From Multifurca ochricompacta (lineage: Eukaryota; Basidiomycota; Agaricomycetes; Russulales; Russulaceae), in contig WTXG01000161.1 of the NCBI GenBank assembly GCA_022496185.1, positions 1-64,000 on the forward strand: a stretch of 64,000 bases of DNA, read 5' to 3'. Below, piece after piece: positions 11,476-23,875 of the stretch. A model generated the notes under the pieces. It searched no databases and had not been told where the DNA came from. It worked only from the letters and a program-made list of their open reading frames with translations. Every line of letters begins with the position of its first letter. The first letter of the stretch is position 1. Both the position numbers and the translations under genes were made by a program.

Positions 11476-12587
11476 GGTCAAAAGAGACGGTGGCAGAACT
11501 GACTGCTCGCCATCAGCGGATGAGGTTCGTATTTATTGAGAGATAGAAGGGGCCAATTAGAAATTGCTGTGCGCATATCACATACATACAAAAAAAAAAA
11601 AGCCCAGACGGGGATTATGGCGTGGCCAACATGAGTACAAATGACACACGAATGAACAAAAAAAAAAGGGGGATAGAACACCAAGATCGCTGTACCAAGA
11701 TCGCCTGGGATTTAATCGCGGGGTCAAGTCATCAGGCATTGCCGACAACCCCGTCCGTGTGCCCCTGGCAGCAGCAACGCGTTGGCCACCGCAAAAAACG
11801 AGTGTCATACTCTGTCCCTCTACAATTTCTTTATTTTTATATTTTTGGTTCATTTTGCACATTTGAGACCCATAGATTCATTGAGGGAGGGGGGGGGGGG
11901 GGTTGCGGGTTGTGGTCACCAAAAATAAAACTCCATAACATATTCACTTTGATCGGTTGGTTGGTTGGTTGGTTGGTTGGTATGAGATCGGAAGGCGTGT
12001 AAGCGACACAGCAGTCGCTAAGCTCCTATGCGGGTGCCTCGGGGTTTCGTTCGGTGTTGACAGTAGCACAAGTACTCGATAATTGCGGTTGTGAAAGTCG
12101 TCAACTTCCAGCACGTCACAATAACGGTTCACCAAGACTGTCGATGGAAATGAAAAACACAAGTTTGAGAAGGTGAATTTGCCCCGGCCCCGGCTCATAA
12201 TGGCTCTGGGGTTTAGGGTTTAGGTTTAAAGGGAGGGTGTCCACAACCCAGCCGACTTTGCCCTGATGTCTGAAAGACCACCGCGAGTGGATGGATCGTA
12301 ATGTGGTGTGCACATATGTCGGATGTTGCATCAAACAGGTAACGCTTTTCTTTCTTTCTTTTGTTTGTAAACTTGTCGAGTTATGGACTGTGGTGGCGAA
12401 ACTGGGGAGGCCACGTGGGGTGGGTAAATGCGGTGTGTGTGAGTGTGAGCATGAGTTGTAAGTGACGAGAGGCGTTTACTCACCGCTCACCGCCGCACAG
12501 CTTCACCAAAGGTTCCCTTTAAACAACGATCCTCACCTCGTCGTATAATATTATGAACACGATCATATAGTTCAAGTTCAAGCGCCA
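11476..12587. other. Divergent intergenic region with microsatellites
   Basis: Lies between the minus-strand protease start and the plus-strand gene at 12588, so it should hold both promoters. Visible features are a poly-G run at 11889-11902, a (GGTT)n tract at about 11953-11982 and a short telomere-like TTTAGGG pair at 12207-12226. No conserved promoter element was identified with confidence and no coding sequence is supported. Confidence 0.55.
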
Positions 12588-14370
12588 ATGCGTATATTCA
12601 ACTTTCAAAGACAATTGTCCAGTACTTCTTCTAGTTTGGGCTTGCAACCCACTATTTCATTTTCACTTTCACTTTCATCTTCATTTTCTTTGTCTCCAAC
12701 TTTATCGACTGTACTTTCCTCTTCATCCAACAGCGCCTCGTCCGTGTCCAGGTGCGCATAATTATAATCATTCATTCTCCAGTACGTCCATGACAATCAA
12801 ACTACCAGAAACAGTGTTACCTCTTTCACGCAGCCAACAACAACAAGTCATACAGTTTCCTCATCCTCATCTTCATCCTCATCCACTTTAACCACCTCCA
12901 CATCTGACAGCGTCACCTCTTCATCATCTGACACTTTATCATCATCATCATCATCATCATCATCACCATCATCCTCTCTTCAGCCCTCTACATCTCTTTT
13001 TACCTCATCAACGCTCCCTTCCACGACATCAACGACATCAACCTTTTCCTTCTCACCCTCTACTTCGCCTTTGACATCATCTTCAACAACAACACCCCCC
13101 AGCGGTTTCTTTCTCTCCACTTTCACGTCCACCTTTGTCACTAATATCAATGGAAGTCCCTCAACGGCAAGTCTTTTCCTACTCTACCTCTGCCTCTCTC
13201 TACGCCTACGCGCTCCTATTCATATATATTTAATTCTCGTGCGCCACACATCATGGTCCCGCGGTCATTGACCGGAGGCGCTTCCCATTCATCAATCAAA
13301 CGTCACTTACATATATTGATATATGAGATTCGCTTACGTCTTTTTCCCTCTCCCAGATTGCCACCCCTATCGTCACATCCTTACGCGCCCCTGCCCCGTT
13401 CCATGCTTCGGCACGCACCTCCGTCATCGCAGGATCCGCTATTGGAGGTCTCGCGCTATTCATCATCGGCCTCACCACCCTCTTCGTCTTGCGACGGCGT
13501 GTACAGCGACAGCAATACTGGGCGCTTACCCATAAGCGGCTCCCCTCCCGCGCAACTTTCCTCGCAGGTGAGGACATGGACTTGCCGCAACCCAGTCCGC
13601 CTTTTGCCTATTCGGACAACGACGACCCATTCGCGACCGGTAGTAGCTCACGTTATATCAGTGCCGTCGGCAGCCGCGCGTCGTCGTCTTACCCTCCCTC
13701 AGTTCACGTGAGATCGTCTTCGCCATCATCCCCACCACGACTTTTACGCGTGCGCGCGTCCGAATCGGGTTCGATCTTCCATGAGAGCGTGTGGCCGCCA
13801 CCTTCAACCGGTTCACAGTTGATAGACCCGCTCACGTCACCCTCACAGAGCGTGGAACTCGGTCGGATTGTTGATGACGTGATGGGACCTTCGCGAGCGG
13901 CTAGTATGCGCGAAACTTCTATGACGGGTACCGGCGTCGGGACCGACGCCACTGATGATGATGACGATGATGATGACGATGATGATCGTAGTGGTGGTGG
14001 TGGTAGTGGACGGTTGTCGCACGCGCGACATGGTTCGTATGCGTCTGAGACAGGTCCGCTCCTTGGTAACGCCCGTGACGGTGGTGTACCTTCTCCACTG
14101 ACCCTCACGCTTGCGAACCCGGACGAGACTCCATTGCCCTCTCCACAGAGCGTATACAGTTCAGAATCTACACAAGAGCAACAAGAGATGTCCACATCCA
14201 CGCTTACACATCCACAGACGTCCCCTTCACCACAGCGACAGACATGGACACCAACACCACCGCCGTTGCCAACTTCTCCTCAGCCACAGCCACAGCCTTT
14301 GCGTTGGTTGAGTCGCTCGCCCAATCCTTCTCCGAAACAATCACCATTAAATCGCGCACAGGGACTGTAA
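12588..14370 (+). CDS. Ser/Thr-rich single-pass membrane protein (Mid2/SKG6-like architecture)
   Basis: Proposed exons are 12588-12710, 12783-13160 and 13358-14370. The first starts at an in-frame ATG (MRIFNFQRQLSS). The second is almost entirely Ser/Thr, with a (TCA)n-encoded serine run at 12930-12966. The third carries a Gly-containing transmembrane helix (SVIAGSAIGGLALFIIGLTT, about 13426-13485) followed by RRRVQRQ, a stop-transfer. The cytosolic tail is Ser/Pro-rich, has a run of aspartates encoded by (GAT)n at 13957-13988, and ends Gln/Pro-rich at the TAA at 14368. The second intron appears to use a GC-AG pair (GCAAGT donor at 13161). The layout matches fungal cell-wall stress sensor-like proteins, but no family-specific motif was recognised, so function is open. 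The first intron's donor is the weakest part of the model. Confidence 0.65.
12930..12966 (+). repeat. (TCA)n microsatellite encoding polyserine
   Basis: Uninterrupted TCA/TCC triplets inside the Ser-rich ectodomain exon. Length variation would change only ectodomain spacing. Confidence 0.85.
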
Positions 14371-15833
14371 GGCCCCGTAAAACGTAAAAGCTCCCTAACG
14401 CCCTTTTTCTTTTTTCTTCTTTTTTTCCTGTTCTTATTTTTATGGTACTTTGACACGGACACTATTTTTTTTTTTGCAAATAAAACGAATAAAAAAAAAA
14501 AAGAAAAACGATGATAGGGTGAAGGGATTATTGGACAATTGGACAAAAAATCCTTCCCCCTCCTCCTCCCCCCCCCTCTCCTTCCCTTCCACTTCTTGTT
14601 ACCAACAAATAATTATATATATATAATCATAATCATATCAACAACATCCATTTACTTTTTTTTTTATTCTTTTTCTTTATCTCTCTTTAAACTCATGCAA
14701 TAACACTTTACACACGGACAACGCAATGATATTGAACAATGTATTTTTTTTTTTTTTCTTGTATTATTTTTTTCTTTCGTAGTGCGCCTTTTTGAGGGGC
14801 TTTTGGCTTTTTTTTTTTTTGGGGGGTTCACAATCTCTGGCCCCACCCATCAACGCATTGTAGCAAACAGTGCTACTATTAGTTTTGTCTCGATGACTTT
14901 TTTTTTTTTTCTCTCTCTCTCTCTCTCACAACGACCTGCAACTTTTTTTTTTGTTGTTGTTATTCTTTCCGTAAGTCAGTTTTATTTTTTCTTTTCATTT
15001 ACAATTTTCCTCTTGGTTTATTGGGTTGAGCGACGACACACACAACATCTATCCCCATCATAATCTAAATCTATATCAATTAATTTGGGGGAGGGAGGGA
15101 AGGAAGGGATAGGGAGACAAAGAAAGGGGTTGTTGGTGGACGACTTCCCTCTTTCCTTTACACCCCTTCACCAAAAAATATTAAAAAATAAAAATATTGA
15201 GGTTTGGATTTAAAAAAAAACACCCATGTTTGTTGAATTCCCCCCACACTTAACTAACCAACAGCAACCACCACTTGCACAAATGTGCCAATCAAAAAAA
15301 AATTTGATTATCTCTCTCTCTCTTTCTCTTCTCATCACACACAAACACACACGCACGCACACACACGGCGTGACATAACGAGTTCTGGGGGAAGGGGGGA
15401 GCGGGAGGGACGGGGGGAAGGAACAACAAAAACGATGGGGCATATACGGTTTCTAAAAAAAAAAAAAAAAGATTTCCGCCCCTGCGAGGGAAAGAGATTT
15501 AAAAGAAAAAAAAAAGGAATAATAAAACGATCGAAAGAAAAGAAAAAAAAGGATCGGTTCATATGGATATACATACTAATTAAAAGGAACGTTGTGGAGA
15601 GCAAGGGCAGAAAAACAAAGAAAGAAAAAAACAAAAAAAAGAAATAATAAAAACAAAACGTAGTAAGCGAGACAAGCAAGCAAACATGATGATGATGGGT
15701 GAAAAAAAACGAGGCCTTTCTCTGCATGGGTTTCAGAAAAAAAAAAGTCTATATGCGATACCCAAGCAAGGAATTAGCACATCGATCAGTTAAAAGAAAA
15801 AAAAAAAAAAAAGGTCACTCTTCATCATTCCTC
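14371..15833. other. Convergent intergenic region, homopolymer- and microsatellite-rich
   Basis: Between two convergent genes. Many poly-T/poly-A runs (for example 14741-14758, 14806-14820, 15456-15471, 15794-15812), a (CT)n tract at 14910-14927 and a (CA)n tract at 15340-15366. Open frames here are Lys- or Phe-rich products of the runs and are not supported as genes. Confidence 0.7.
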
Positions 15834-17326
15834 TCAATCCAACGAGTAACAGTTTTGTTTAAGAAAAAAAAGGAAAGGGAGGGAGAGAGGGAGGGGGAAA
15901 AGAAAAAAAAACCCAACCACCAACCACCAACTCCATCCATCATCGAGGTTCATTCCATTCCCAGGGATGGAATCGTAACTCGGTGGGACCTCCTGCGCAC
16001 GCGGCACAACCGGCTCAACCTCTGGAATTCGACCTCCATCCAGATGTTGAATTACCTCCCCATCATCTTCCTCCAACGCACTCGCAAGTCCAAGTCCACC
16101 ACCCTGTCCACGCTGACGTTGTACCTCACGTTCCTTGGCCGACATCGGGCGATATGGTTGCGCAACTGGGAAGCCCGGAATAAGCCCAGCTCCACTACCA
16201 CCACCGTGTGAGCTTGACGCCGGGTAAGCTGAGGTGCTGTCACTGGAAGTAGGAGCATAATGAGAACCAGAGGTCGTCGTGGCTGCGCCTGCATCAAGTA
16301 GGCTCCCGGCCAGGAGCCCCTGACTGTCCCCATATTGACGCATGCTGCCGTCACCTCCGTTCGAACTAGGCACTCCTGTGCTTGGGCCAGAGCGACCGGA
16401 GGGTGAACCTATCGCACCTGGCTCATAACTGTACGGCGTAACCTCGGCGCCCGCGAGATCCGTGTGTCCCGCATGGCGAATGACTCGATCTGGGTCAAAG
16501 TTGCCGTCAAAGTCGTCACGGCGTCGATTGCGTCGCCAGAAGAACAACCCTATGATCAGAATGGCGAGCAGACCACCAATACCACCTACAACGCCACCCA
16601 CGATGGCACCAGTATTGCTGCTGCCACCTCCGGATTTGGAAACCGAAGTTGGCGTGATAATGATGGTTGACTGAATAGTGGTAGTGACTACTTGGCCATT
16701 GGGTTCAGTTGAACTGAGGAAGGGGAAAAAAAAAAAAAAAGTCAACAAGACGGAGGAATAATCGAAGGGTATGACTACATACACGAGTAGAGACGTATAC
16801 ACAGAAGTCGATGAGGTCGAGACAGGCGCTTGGGAAGTCGAGATCGAACCAGAAGAGCTGAATGATGTCGTGGTGGACGTAGGCAAAGTTGCAATCGATG
16901 ACGAGCCTGGCGCTGGGGTATTCGGCTGCTGTGTTGATGAGGTAGACTGGTCAGGAGGGTTTGAGGTTGAGATGGTCGAAGAGGGCGAAGATGAGGGGGG
17001 GGTTGATGAAGTCGTTGGCGTGACAGAGGTTGGCGGTGGTGCCACCGAGGTCACGGGGATCGAAGCTGAAAAATGAAACAAGGCATGGTCAGCTCTCGCT
17101 TGATAAAATCAACAGATAGAGGACCAGAAGTAGGTGGGGGAAGTGACGAAGGAGCGGGGGTAGATGAGACATGTGCTATAGAAGATGACGAGATAGATGA
17201 GATAGAAGAAGATGTGGGTAAGGATGATGACGAAGGAGAAGGGGAAGTAGATGAAGCACCTGGAGAAGATGGCGGAGGGGGTGGGGATGAGACAGGCCCC
17301 GCACCGGTGGAAGGTGCAGAGGACAT
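15834..17326 (-). CDS. Ser/Thr-rich single-pass membrane protein with PPxY-type tail motif
   Basis: Exon 1 starts at the ATG at 17326 (MSSAPSTGAGPVSSPPPPP) and is Ser/Pro-rich. Exon 2 begins after a TTTTTCAG acceptor at about 17052 and continues Ser/Thr-rich (to about 16779). An intron with a GTATGT donor and a poly-T tract before its acceptor follows, to about 16714. Exon 3 carries a glycine-rich transmembrane segment (GGIGGLLAILIIGLFFW, about 16590-16535) and a basic RRNRRRDD stop-transfer. The long cytosolic tail contains VPPSYDS (about 15985), a match to the PPxY consensus bound by WW domains of Nedd4/Rsp5-type ubiquitin ligases. The final 40 or so residues (Trp/Phe-rich, ending at 15834) may instead be read-through of an unrecognised intron. 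Same overall design as the gene at 12588. No N-terminal signal peptide is visible, so the helix would act as signal anchor. Confidence 0.65.
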
Positions 17327-19804
17327 GGTTGATTGTTAAAAACGAGAGAAGGAAAGGAAGGAAAAGTGAACGAGGAAGGTGAAGATAGGAAGTAGGAGTA
17401 GGAAATGAGAGCACAGGAAAAAAATGTGGTTGGACCAAAGAAGGGATAGCGCAAGCGCGAGACGACGGCTGTCAACAAAATGGTGCGGGGAGCAAATGGG
17501 GGAGTTGGAAGAAAAGGAAAGAGGAGGTACGGAAGGGCTTGGTAAGGGAATATGGGTCAGAGTGGAGGTGAAGTTACGTCCACGTTCACGTTCACGTTCA
17601 TCAAGTAAGTAGCGAGCAAGAGCAGGGGAGGGGACGACGAATAGGGAGGGTCGGAAGCACTACCCGATCAATGGGTTTGACAAGAAAGGGAGGACGCTAC
17701 CCCGTTGCCGATAAGAGGGAGAGGAAATGAGAAGAGATGACTCACTATCAGACTGTCGTTTCTTTAGTTCCATCAGCGCCGGTAAGAAAAAAACGGTGCA
17801 AAGTTGGTGGCGGTGGTGGTAAACGAGAAAGAGTGGAAGACTGAGTGACTGAGCGTGCGTGCGTGACTTGTCAATCAATCAAGCCTACAAAGTGCCGGCG
17901 GTGCCCCTTGCCCTTTTCCCCCTTTGCCCCTTCCCCCCTTCCCTTCTCTTCTCACGTCCCTCTCTCGCCCCCTTCAACCAACCAACACGTGCTAAGGCTA
18001 AGGTCAGGCGTCAGGCTAAAAGGTATAAATCTAATTTAATTTAATTTTATAAAAAAATTAAAAACTCCGTCCCGTCCCGTCCTCTCCTCTCCTCTTCTTC
18101 CTCTCCTCTCCTAACAACCCCTCTCTCCTTCCCAATATTTATTGTTGAATGGTGTATGTGTATATTACTGTACTATCGGGTTAAAGTCACCGATACTCGA
18201 TACTTGCTATCTAACCTGTCAAATGGGGTAACACACATGTATGCCTCGAGGCCTGCCTACAAGCATTGCATCCATCGCCCATCATCATCACATTTCCGCA
18301 CCGCACCGAGTTAAATTCACACGGCTAGGCACTGTAGGTCAATCAAAGTCAAGTCAAGTCAAGTGTACTGTATGAGCGTGCCTACCTTGTGACCGGTTCG
18401 TCCTTTTTTCTTTTCTTTCTTTTTTCGTCTCTTGTGGCGCGCGCCAAGTCGAGTCGGCCATTTAATGCCGCATGCCGCGGAGATCTTTTTCAAATTCATG
18501 CCGTTTCGGCAGTACCAATTAGGTATTCAATCAACGCTCTCCTGTCGATCTAACTTTCCTTTCCTTCACCTTCACTTCTTCACCTTCTTTCTTTCGCCCA
18601 TCGATCGAAGCGAGAACGAACAAACACAAACAACACCACACACCACGCACCCCCTCCACAATTAATCCGATCCTAAAGATCCAAGACAGGCGTGTAATTT
18701 ACCGTTTCTGGCTTTTGAGTTTTTCTTTGGCCATAGAAGGTGCCCACGCCCCACACTAGCATATAGCATATGGAGAGATAAAAGACCATGTGAAACCCTT
18801 CCCTCCCCCTTTATGTTTTGCTTAGTTGGAGATATAACTTACTCGCGGTCGGTGAACCGTCTCACCCTCTCACGTTCGAATCTAAACCAACCTATGCACC
18901 GGTCAAAAATAAAATAAGGGCTTCAGCACGACCTCGACTCTCTCTTTTCTCTCAGAGTCTGAACCCAATCTTTCCTTCCTTCCATTGTTTTGTTAAAGCC
19001 AAGTGGCAGTAAAATTCATCTCCTAAGGGCGGGCACTCAGTTTCTCTCGTTCTTCTTTCTTCCCTTGACACCCAAGCCGTCCCTTTTTCATTTTCATATT
19101 TTAATGTATCATGTATCCCGCTAGCGCGCGTTAATGGTTAACGCCCAGTTGTTTTTTTTTTTTTTCTTTTTCATCCTGTCTGTGTGTCTGTCAGTTGTCT
19201 GTGCCTGAGCTCATCGCCGCCACACCGCCAAGGGGTTGACTTGCTTGAAGTTAAAGCCAAAAAATAAAAAAAAACCACTAACAAATCATCCATCAAAACA
19301 ACAGCCTCCATTTGAATTCTCCATATTATATATAAAAAGTTGATCTGGTGGCCCACCAACCAGTCAGTCAGTCATCGCATCCCGTCAAGTCCCAATCACA
19401 TCAACAAATCAACGTCGCACGTCGGAGAGAAAAAAAAAAAAAGGAGGCAGGTGGGCGGGTTATGTGTGGGGGCGTTTTGTTTCATGTGTGTGTGTCCGTC
19501 CATCCACCACGAGTCCGGGTCATTATTGACAAAATTGACAAAACCTGATTTTCATTCAATCATTTAATCATATCATTCATTTCACGTTCATTTGTCCGCT
19601 TTCCACTTCTACACATACTTACTTATTCCATTTTTTGCAACACTCGTAAAAAAGTGCAAGCAAGCATGACTTGGCTTGGCATTTGATATCTCCCTTGCTT
19701 TGAGTAAAGAGTTCCCGAAAAAAAAAAATAATAATAATCCTAACGTGTGTATATTCAAGCTTGCTTGCGACAATTAAGTTGCCCTGCGATGTTTTTGTTG
19801 TTTG

Positions 19805-19838
<34 letters not shown>

Positions 19839-20524
19839 ATATGAACACCAAAAAAAAAGATCCTTACCTACTTCGGATCATATGCATGCAAGGCATTCGC
19901 CCGTCGATCCGTCGATCCGTCGGTCAGTCCGTCGGTCACTCTGGAGTGTGTGGTGTCATGACGTGCCCATGCCCACGCACGAAGAATAGAATAGAAATAG
20001 AATGGCGGCTACATATATTATGCGTCCCAGCTCCAGCCGCGCTCACACACACACACACGCGCAAAACACACACAATCGGGCTCGATCGGGGCCAAGGCCA
20101 AAAAGACTATTCAGATTTCAGATCAGAGAGAGAAAGAGAGGATGGACCGGACCGGACTGGAGAGAAAAAAAGAAAAAAAGGGGGAGTAGATGGATGGATG
20201 ATCAATAATCAGCTTTGTTCCCGCCGCCGCCGCCGCCGCTTCTCCGGTTTTTTATTTTTTAAAGGAATTCCTCATGGAACACCTCATGGAACAAACACGG
20301 AATAAGACCTTTTTTGAGTGAGTGAGTGAGTGAGACTTCACAACATTGCCGGTGTGAGCGGGTCCTCCCCCCTTGAGTTGGACGATGGTGGTGGTAGTGG
20401 TTTATGACATGTGGGTGCGTCGTGCACACCATAAGCGGACAACGAGGCGGCAATGATTGAATGAATTGAATTTAGATCAGATCTAGTCGCGTCATCCATC
20501 GTTTCACTTGTCACATCTGTCACG
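17327..20524. other. Long non-coding interval with many microsatellites
   Basis: No gene with a convincing start, codon structure or splice pattern was found. It includes a (CACGTT)n run at 17580-17600, C/T-rich tracts near 18070-18115, a (CT)n run at 19808-19836, a (CCG)n run at 20221-20238 and GA-rich runs. The first few hundred bases should contain the promoter of the minus-strand gene at 17326. Confidence 0.6.
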
Positions 20525-22262
20525 TCTGTTATCTAACTGTTTAGATCTTCTCTCAGAAATTTCCCTGGCTGAATCACTAGTGCACTTCTCTTCCTCTTCC
20601 TTACTCTTCCCCCTTCCTTTCCATTGGGCGTGGCGTTGACACTAAGCAGAAAGTAACGCCTCAATTCCTGTATGCACGGGTCAAACAACAACTGAGGCCT
20701 CGGACTAACTGAATTGAACTTGAACTGAACTCCTTATTCGAGATATAATCAAACATGAGACGATGAAACGATCAAAAAAGAAGATAATAGATAAGGGCCA
20801 GTGAGGCCAGAAAGCAATTTGGGCCGTCTGTGGTTAGCCTAGCCCCCCCCTCGTTCTCGCGTCGGCGTCGGAAATCGGAAAGAAAACGGTCACCGGGTAT
20901 GACCCCAGAATAAGGGCAGGGTTCGGAAGGATATAGTAGGATATATCATATTTTGTTACAAATCCCGACCGGAGTGGAGTGAGGAGGTTTGTGAGGTGAG
21001 GTTGAACGTGATTTCTGGCTTGCCCTAACTACTCACATACATATGTTGCCCCATAATTCCGGAATTTCGTCTCATACATCGTTCGGTCGGACGACGACTT
21101 GCATACACCACACACGCAACGCACACCGGTCCGGTCATTGATCAGCGAAAATCATTGTTTGAATATTGAATTGTTGATATAAACGCGCACACGCGCTCTC
21201 TCTCCCTCCCTCAAAGGTGGACGGACTGAATGGAGGTAGAAAGGGTAATTCTGCATATGTAACGTACGTGCACATATGATGAACACACACGAATGAAGAG
21301 AAGAACGAAAACTCTACCCTTTGGCGGCGCGCGTGCGAGAGGGATGGAGTAGAGGAGAATCATTATTCTACCGTCATTGGACATGAAAAAATAATACATG
21401 GAGGATGTCGAACGGACACACGACACTCGTATATACAACCACCGTTGCACAACCGAAATCATGTTCCAGGGCGCCGTGATCTGACCGTACACGGATAGTT
21501 AGTAGTGGGACCAAGGCTAGGAAGGCAAACGGAACCCTGGATGGATCAGTCAGTCATCGACAATTCGGGTAACGTGACTCACGTGACATGTGTACTTGGC
21601 CCTCTCCCCCAACCAACTTTACTCACTCGACGGCGACTGTTTCTTTGGTTCAAACAAGCAAAATTCTTTACTCGCCTGCATGTGATTTTTTTTTTCTTTG
21701 AATTGAAGGGTCAAGAGCATTGGAAGAGGACCCCGACGTGCCCATACCACCCTGAACATCCATCCATCAAGGCGAAGAAGAAGAAGAAGATTTCAACGCA
21801 AGCCCAAGGTATATATTTCAATATCGAGGCGGAGTTTCGACTCCAACTACGAAGAAGAGTAGACATCTTAGTAGTAGCTTATACGAAACATATTATGTTA
21901 TATTGAAACACTTCCCTTCTCCAGTGGTGCAACCTGTTCATATCGAAGATTGTCCAAGGTTTTTTAATTGATATAGATAGAGCTCGGACGAAAATTTGAG
22001 TGGCGTCTCCACCTTCATCTCTCTAGGCCTCTTCGCTGGTTTGTTATTAAAGACGTACACTCAATCGTCATCATCGTCAATCATTGCCACCATATCATGT
22101 CAACCCACGCAAGGGAAAACTGGCCTCCCGCCGTGAATAATACAAGAAGAAAGGAATAATCACAAGCCTCTCCACAATGGCATGATAGATGAAGCATGAA
22201 GATCGTCCTCCGTTGCATGGGGCTTTATTTACGTCGATGAAGTAGGTGAGGCGAATATCATC
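20525..22262 (+). repeat. Segmental duplication, copy 1
   Basis: Two blocks, about 20525-21590 and 21998-22262, recur in the same order and orientation at about 29940-30966 and 32040-32340. Shared landmarks include GTTTAGATCTTCT, TGACACTAAGCAGAA, GCACGGGTCAA, ACCCCAGAATAAGGGC and CAAGGGAAAACTGGCCTCCC. Differences are substitutions and small indels, so the duplication is not recent. No coding sequence is supported inside. Confidence 0.8.
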
Positions 22263-22655
22263 CCGAATCGATAAACACAGCCTTGGGTGAGGTTTTGAAA
22301 AAAAAAAGGAAAACCATAGTAAATGACCGGGTCTTGGGCTTGAGATTTAGTTCTCTTCCACCGCACCCAGACCCCATACTCACACATGATGCAATTTCAA
22401 AAACGCTCACGCTGCTGTTGGTAATGTTCATTCGTTTTGCAATTCTTACCCCACTTCACTCCATAATGGAGTGAGAAGATGAAAAAAAGATGTAGACTGT
22501 CCAAATTTTCCTCGTCTATCCCCATGCTCCTATTTCCAATAAAAAAAAATTACAAGTATACGAAATTCAGGTCTGGGCCAATTCCTCTGTTTTTTTTTCT
22601 ATGAGCAGTACACGCAATTGGCCGTAACCCACTCCACCCCTCCCTTTCTAAACTA
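22263..22655. other. 3' flank of the alpha/beta hydrolase gene
   Basis: AT-rich with short poly-A runs. Nothing recognisable beyond the expected 3' UTR and terminator region of the minus-strand gene. Confidence 0.5.
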
Positions 22656-23875
22656 TCATCCATCTAGAAGAGCGTCGCGTAAAAACACCGTGGCCTCATC
22701 AAACAACCCACCAAAGGTCTCTTCAGCACTGCGCTTGAGGTCGAACGAGTGGTCAAAACCGTCCAAAATATGCAACGTCGACTTCACCCCAGCATCCAGC
22801 AAGCGTGAGTGTATCACTCGAGAACTATCTGTAAGCACAGCGGTGTCTTCGGATCCGTGGATGAGAAACACAGGTGGCCATTCGGGGGTGACCCATAGTT
22901 GTGGGAAAATGGCGCGTTCCGAAACGGGCAAGGCGTTGAAAAATCGCGCGTCTTTCGTTGATATCTCTGTGTCCTCATCCTCATCTTTGGTGGGGAGCAA
23001 TTCACGCAGGGTTTCGCTGATCGAGGGTTCGTGTAAGCCGGTCCAGTAATCTAGGTATGTGCCGAATTGCAACCACAGTTGCGCAAGCACGTGACGCGGA
23101 TTCGATGGTAAACCAGCCTTTGTAGATTCTCGCCCGAAGAACGTGGGTTTAGATTGTGCGATCGGCGGGAGGGTCGTAGTTGCCGGGTAAAGAAACGCGG
23201 AGTACTCCGCGGGATCCAGGAGTTCGCGGCCCAAAAAAAAGGGCTCGTTTTTTGGTGCGAGCAAGTGGGGAGACTGTAGAAAATAAAAATAAAAAGTACG
23301 TTTATTTTATTTTATTTTCAGATATTTGTCGTGTGAATCCGTTGTTGCGCGGGGCAGTACTCACGAATACGTCCCCCCCTAAGCCGTAGATTGATAGCAC
23401 GGCCAGCGGTTTTGGCTTGGCATGAACGGCGGCGAGAAATGCGCACATCCCACCCGCGCTAGAGCCAGCGACGGCCAAGCGCGTACCATCAATCGGTGTG
23501 GTGCCCAACAAAGGCGTTTTGGCAAGGTACGCGAACAAGTCCACAACGTCTTCGAGGACGTCATGTCCCGTTCCGGGAGGCATCAAACGATAATCTGCAG
23601 AGATAAATGCGAGACCGGTTGCGGTTGTGCGCCCTGGAGCAAAAAAAATAAACAAACAAACAAAAAATTGTAAGAAGGGGAGAGGACAGACTGCAGAGCC
23701 ATGTAGGAAGCCAGCTCGAGCGATCGCCCACAGTCATACCACCACCGTGAAAGAAGACGACTGCTGGGACGGGTCGGTAAGAGGTGGTGCCAGTTGGTGG
23801 TGGATAAACATCAATGTATAGTGTCAATTCGCCAACTTGCTTGTAAGCAATGGTGGTAGGGGTCACCTCTGCCAT
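22656..23875 (-). CDS. Alpha/beta hydrolase (hormone-sensitive-lipase-like esterase family)
   Basis: Serine esterase/lipase-type enzyme, probably cytosolic because no signal peptide is seen after the ATG at 23875 (MAEVTPTTIAYK). Three exons join in frame: 23875-23740, 23633-23365 and 23273-22656, giving about 340 residues, a typical length. The oxyanion motif HGGG is assembled across the first intron. The nucleophile elbow GSSAGG fits GxSxG (about residue 112). The acid is probably in GSEDTAVL and the catalytic His in DGFDHSFD, in the expected C-terminal order. The two introns have GTATGA and GTGAGT donors. An acidic EDEDTE insert lies between the nucleophile and acid. Substrate cannot be told from sequence. 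It could act on xenobiotic or secondary-metabolite esters. Confidence 0.9.

Noticed and set aside
12605..12796. 63-codon acidic minus-strand ORF
   Set aside because: Opposite the first Ser-rich exon of the gene at 12588; acidity follows from antisense of TCA/TTC runs.
13704..14201. Minus-strand Ser-rich ORF
   Set aside because: Shadow of the GAT-rich tail exon of the plus-strand gene.
15285..15727. Lys-rich and Phe-rich ORFs on both strands
   Set aside because: Products of poly-A/poly-T and CA repeats; no start context or splice pattern.
16771..17339. Plus-strand acidic ORFs opposite the Ser/Thr-rich gene
   Set aside because: Serine-rich codons read backwards give Asp/Glu/Gly runs; the minus strand has the transmembrane helix and intron structure.
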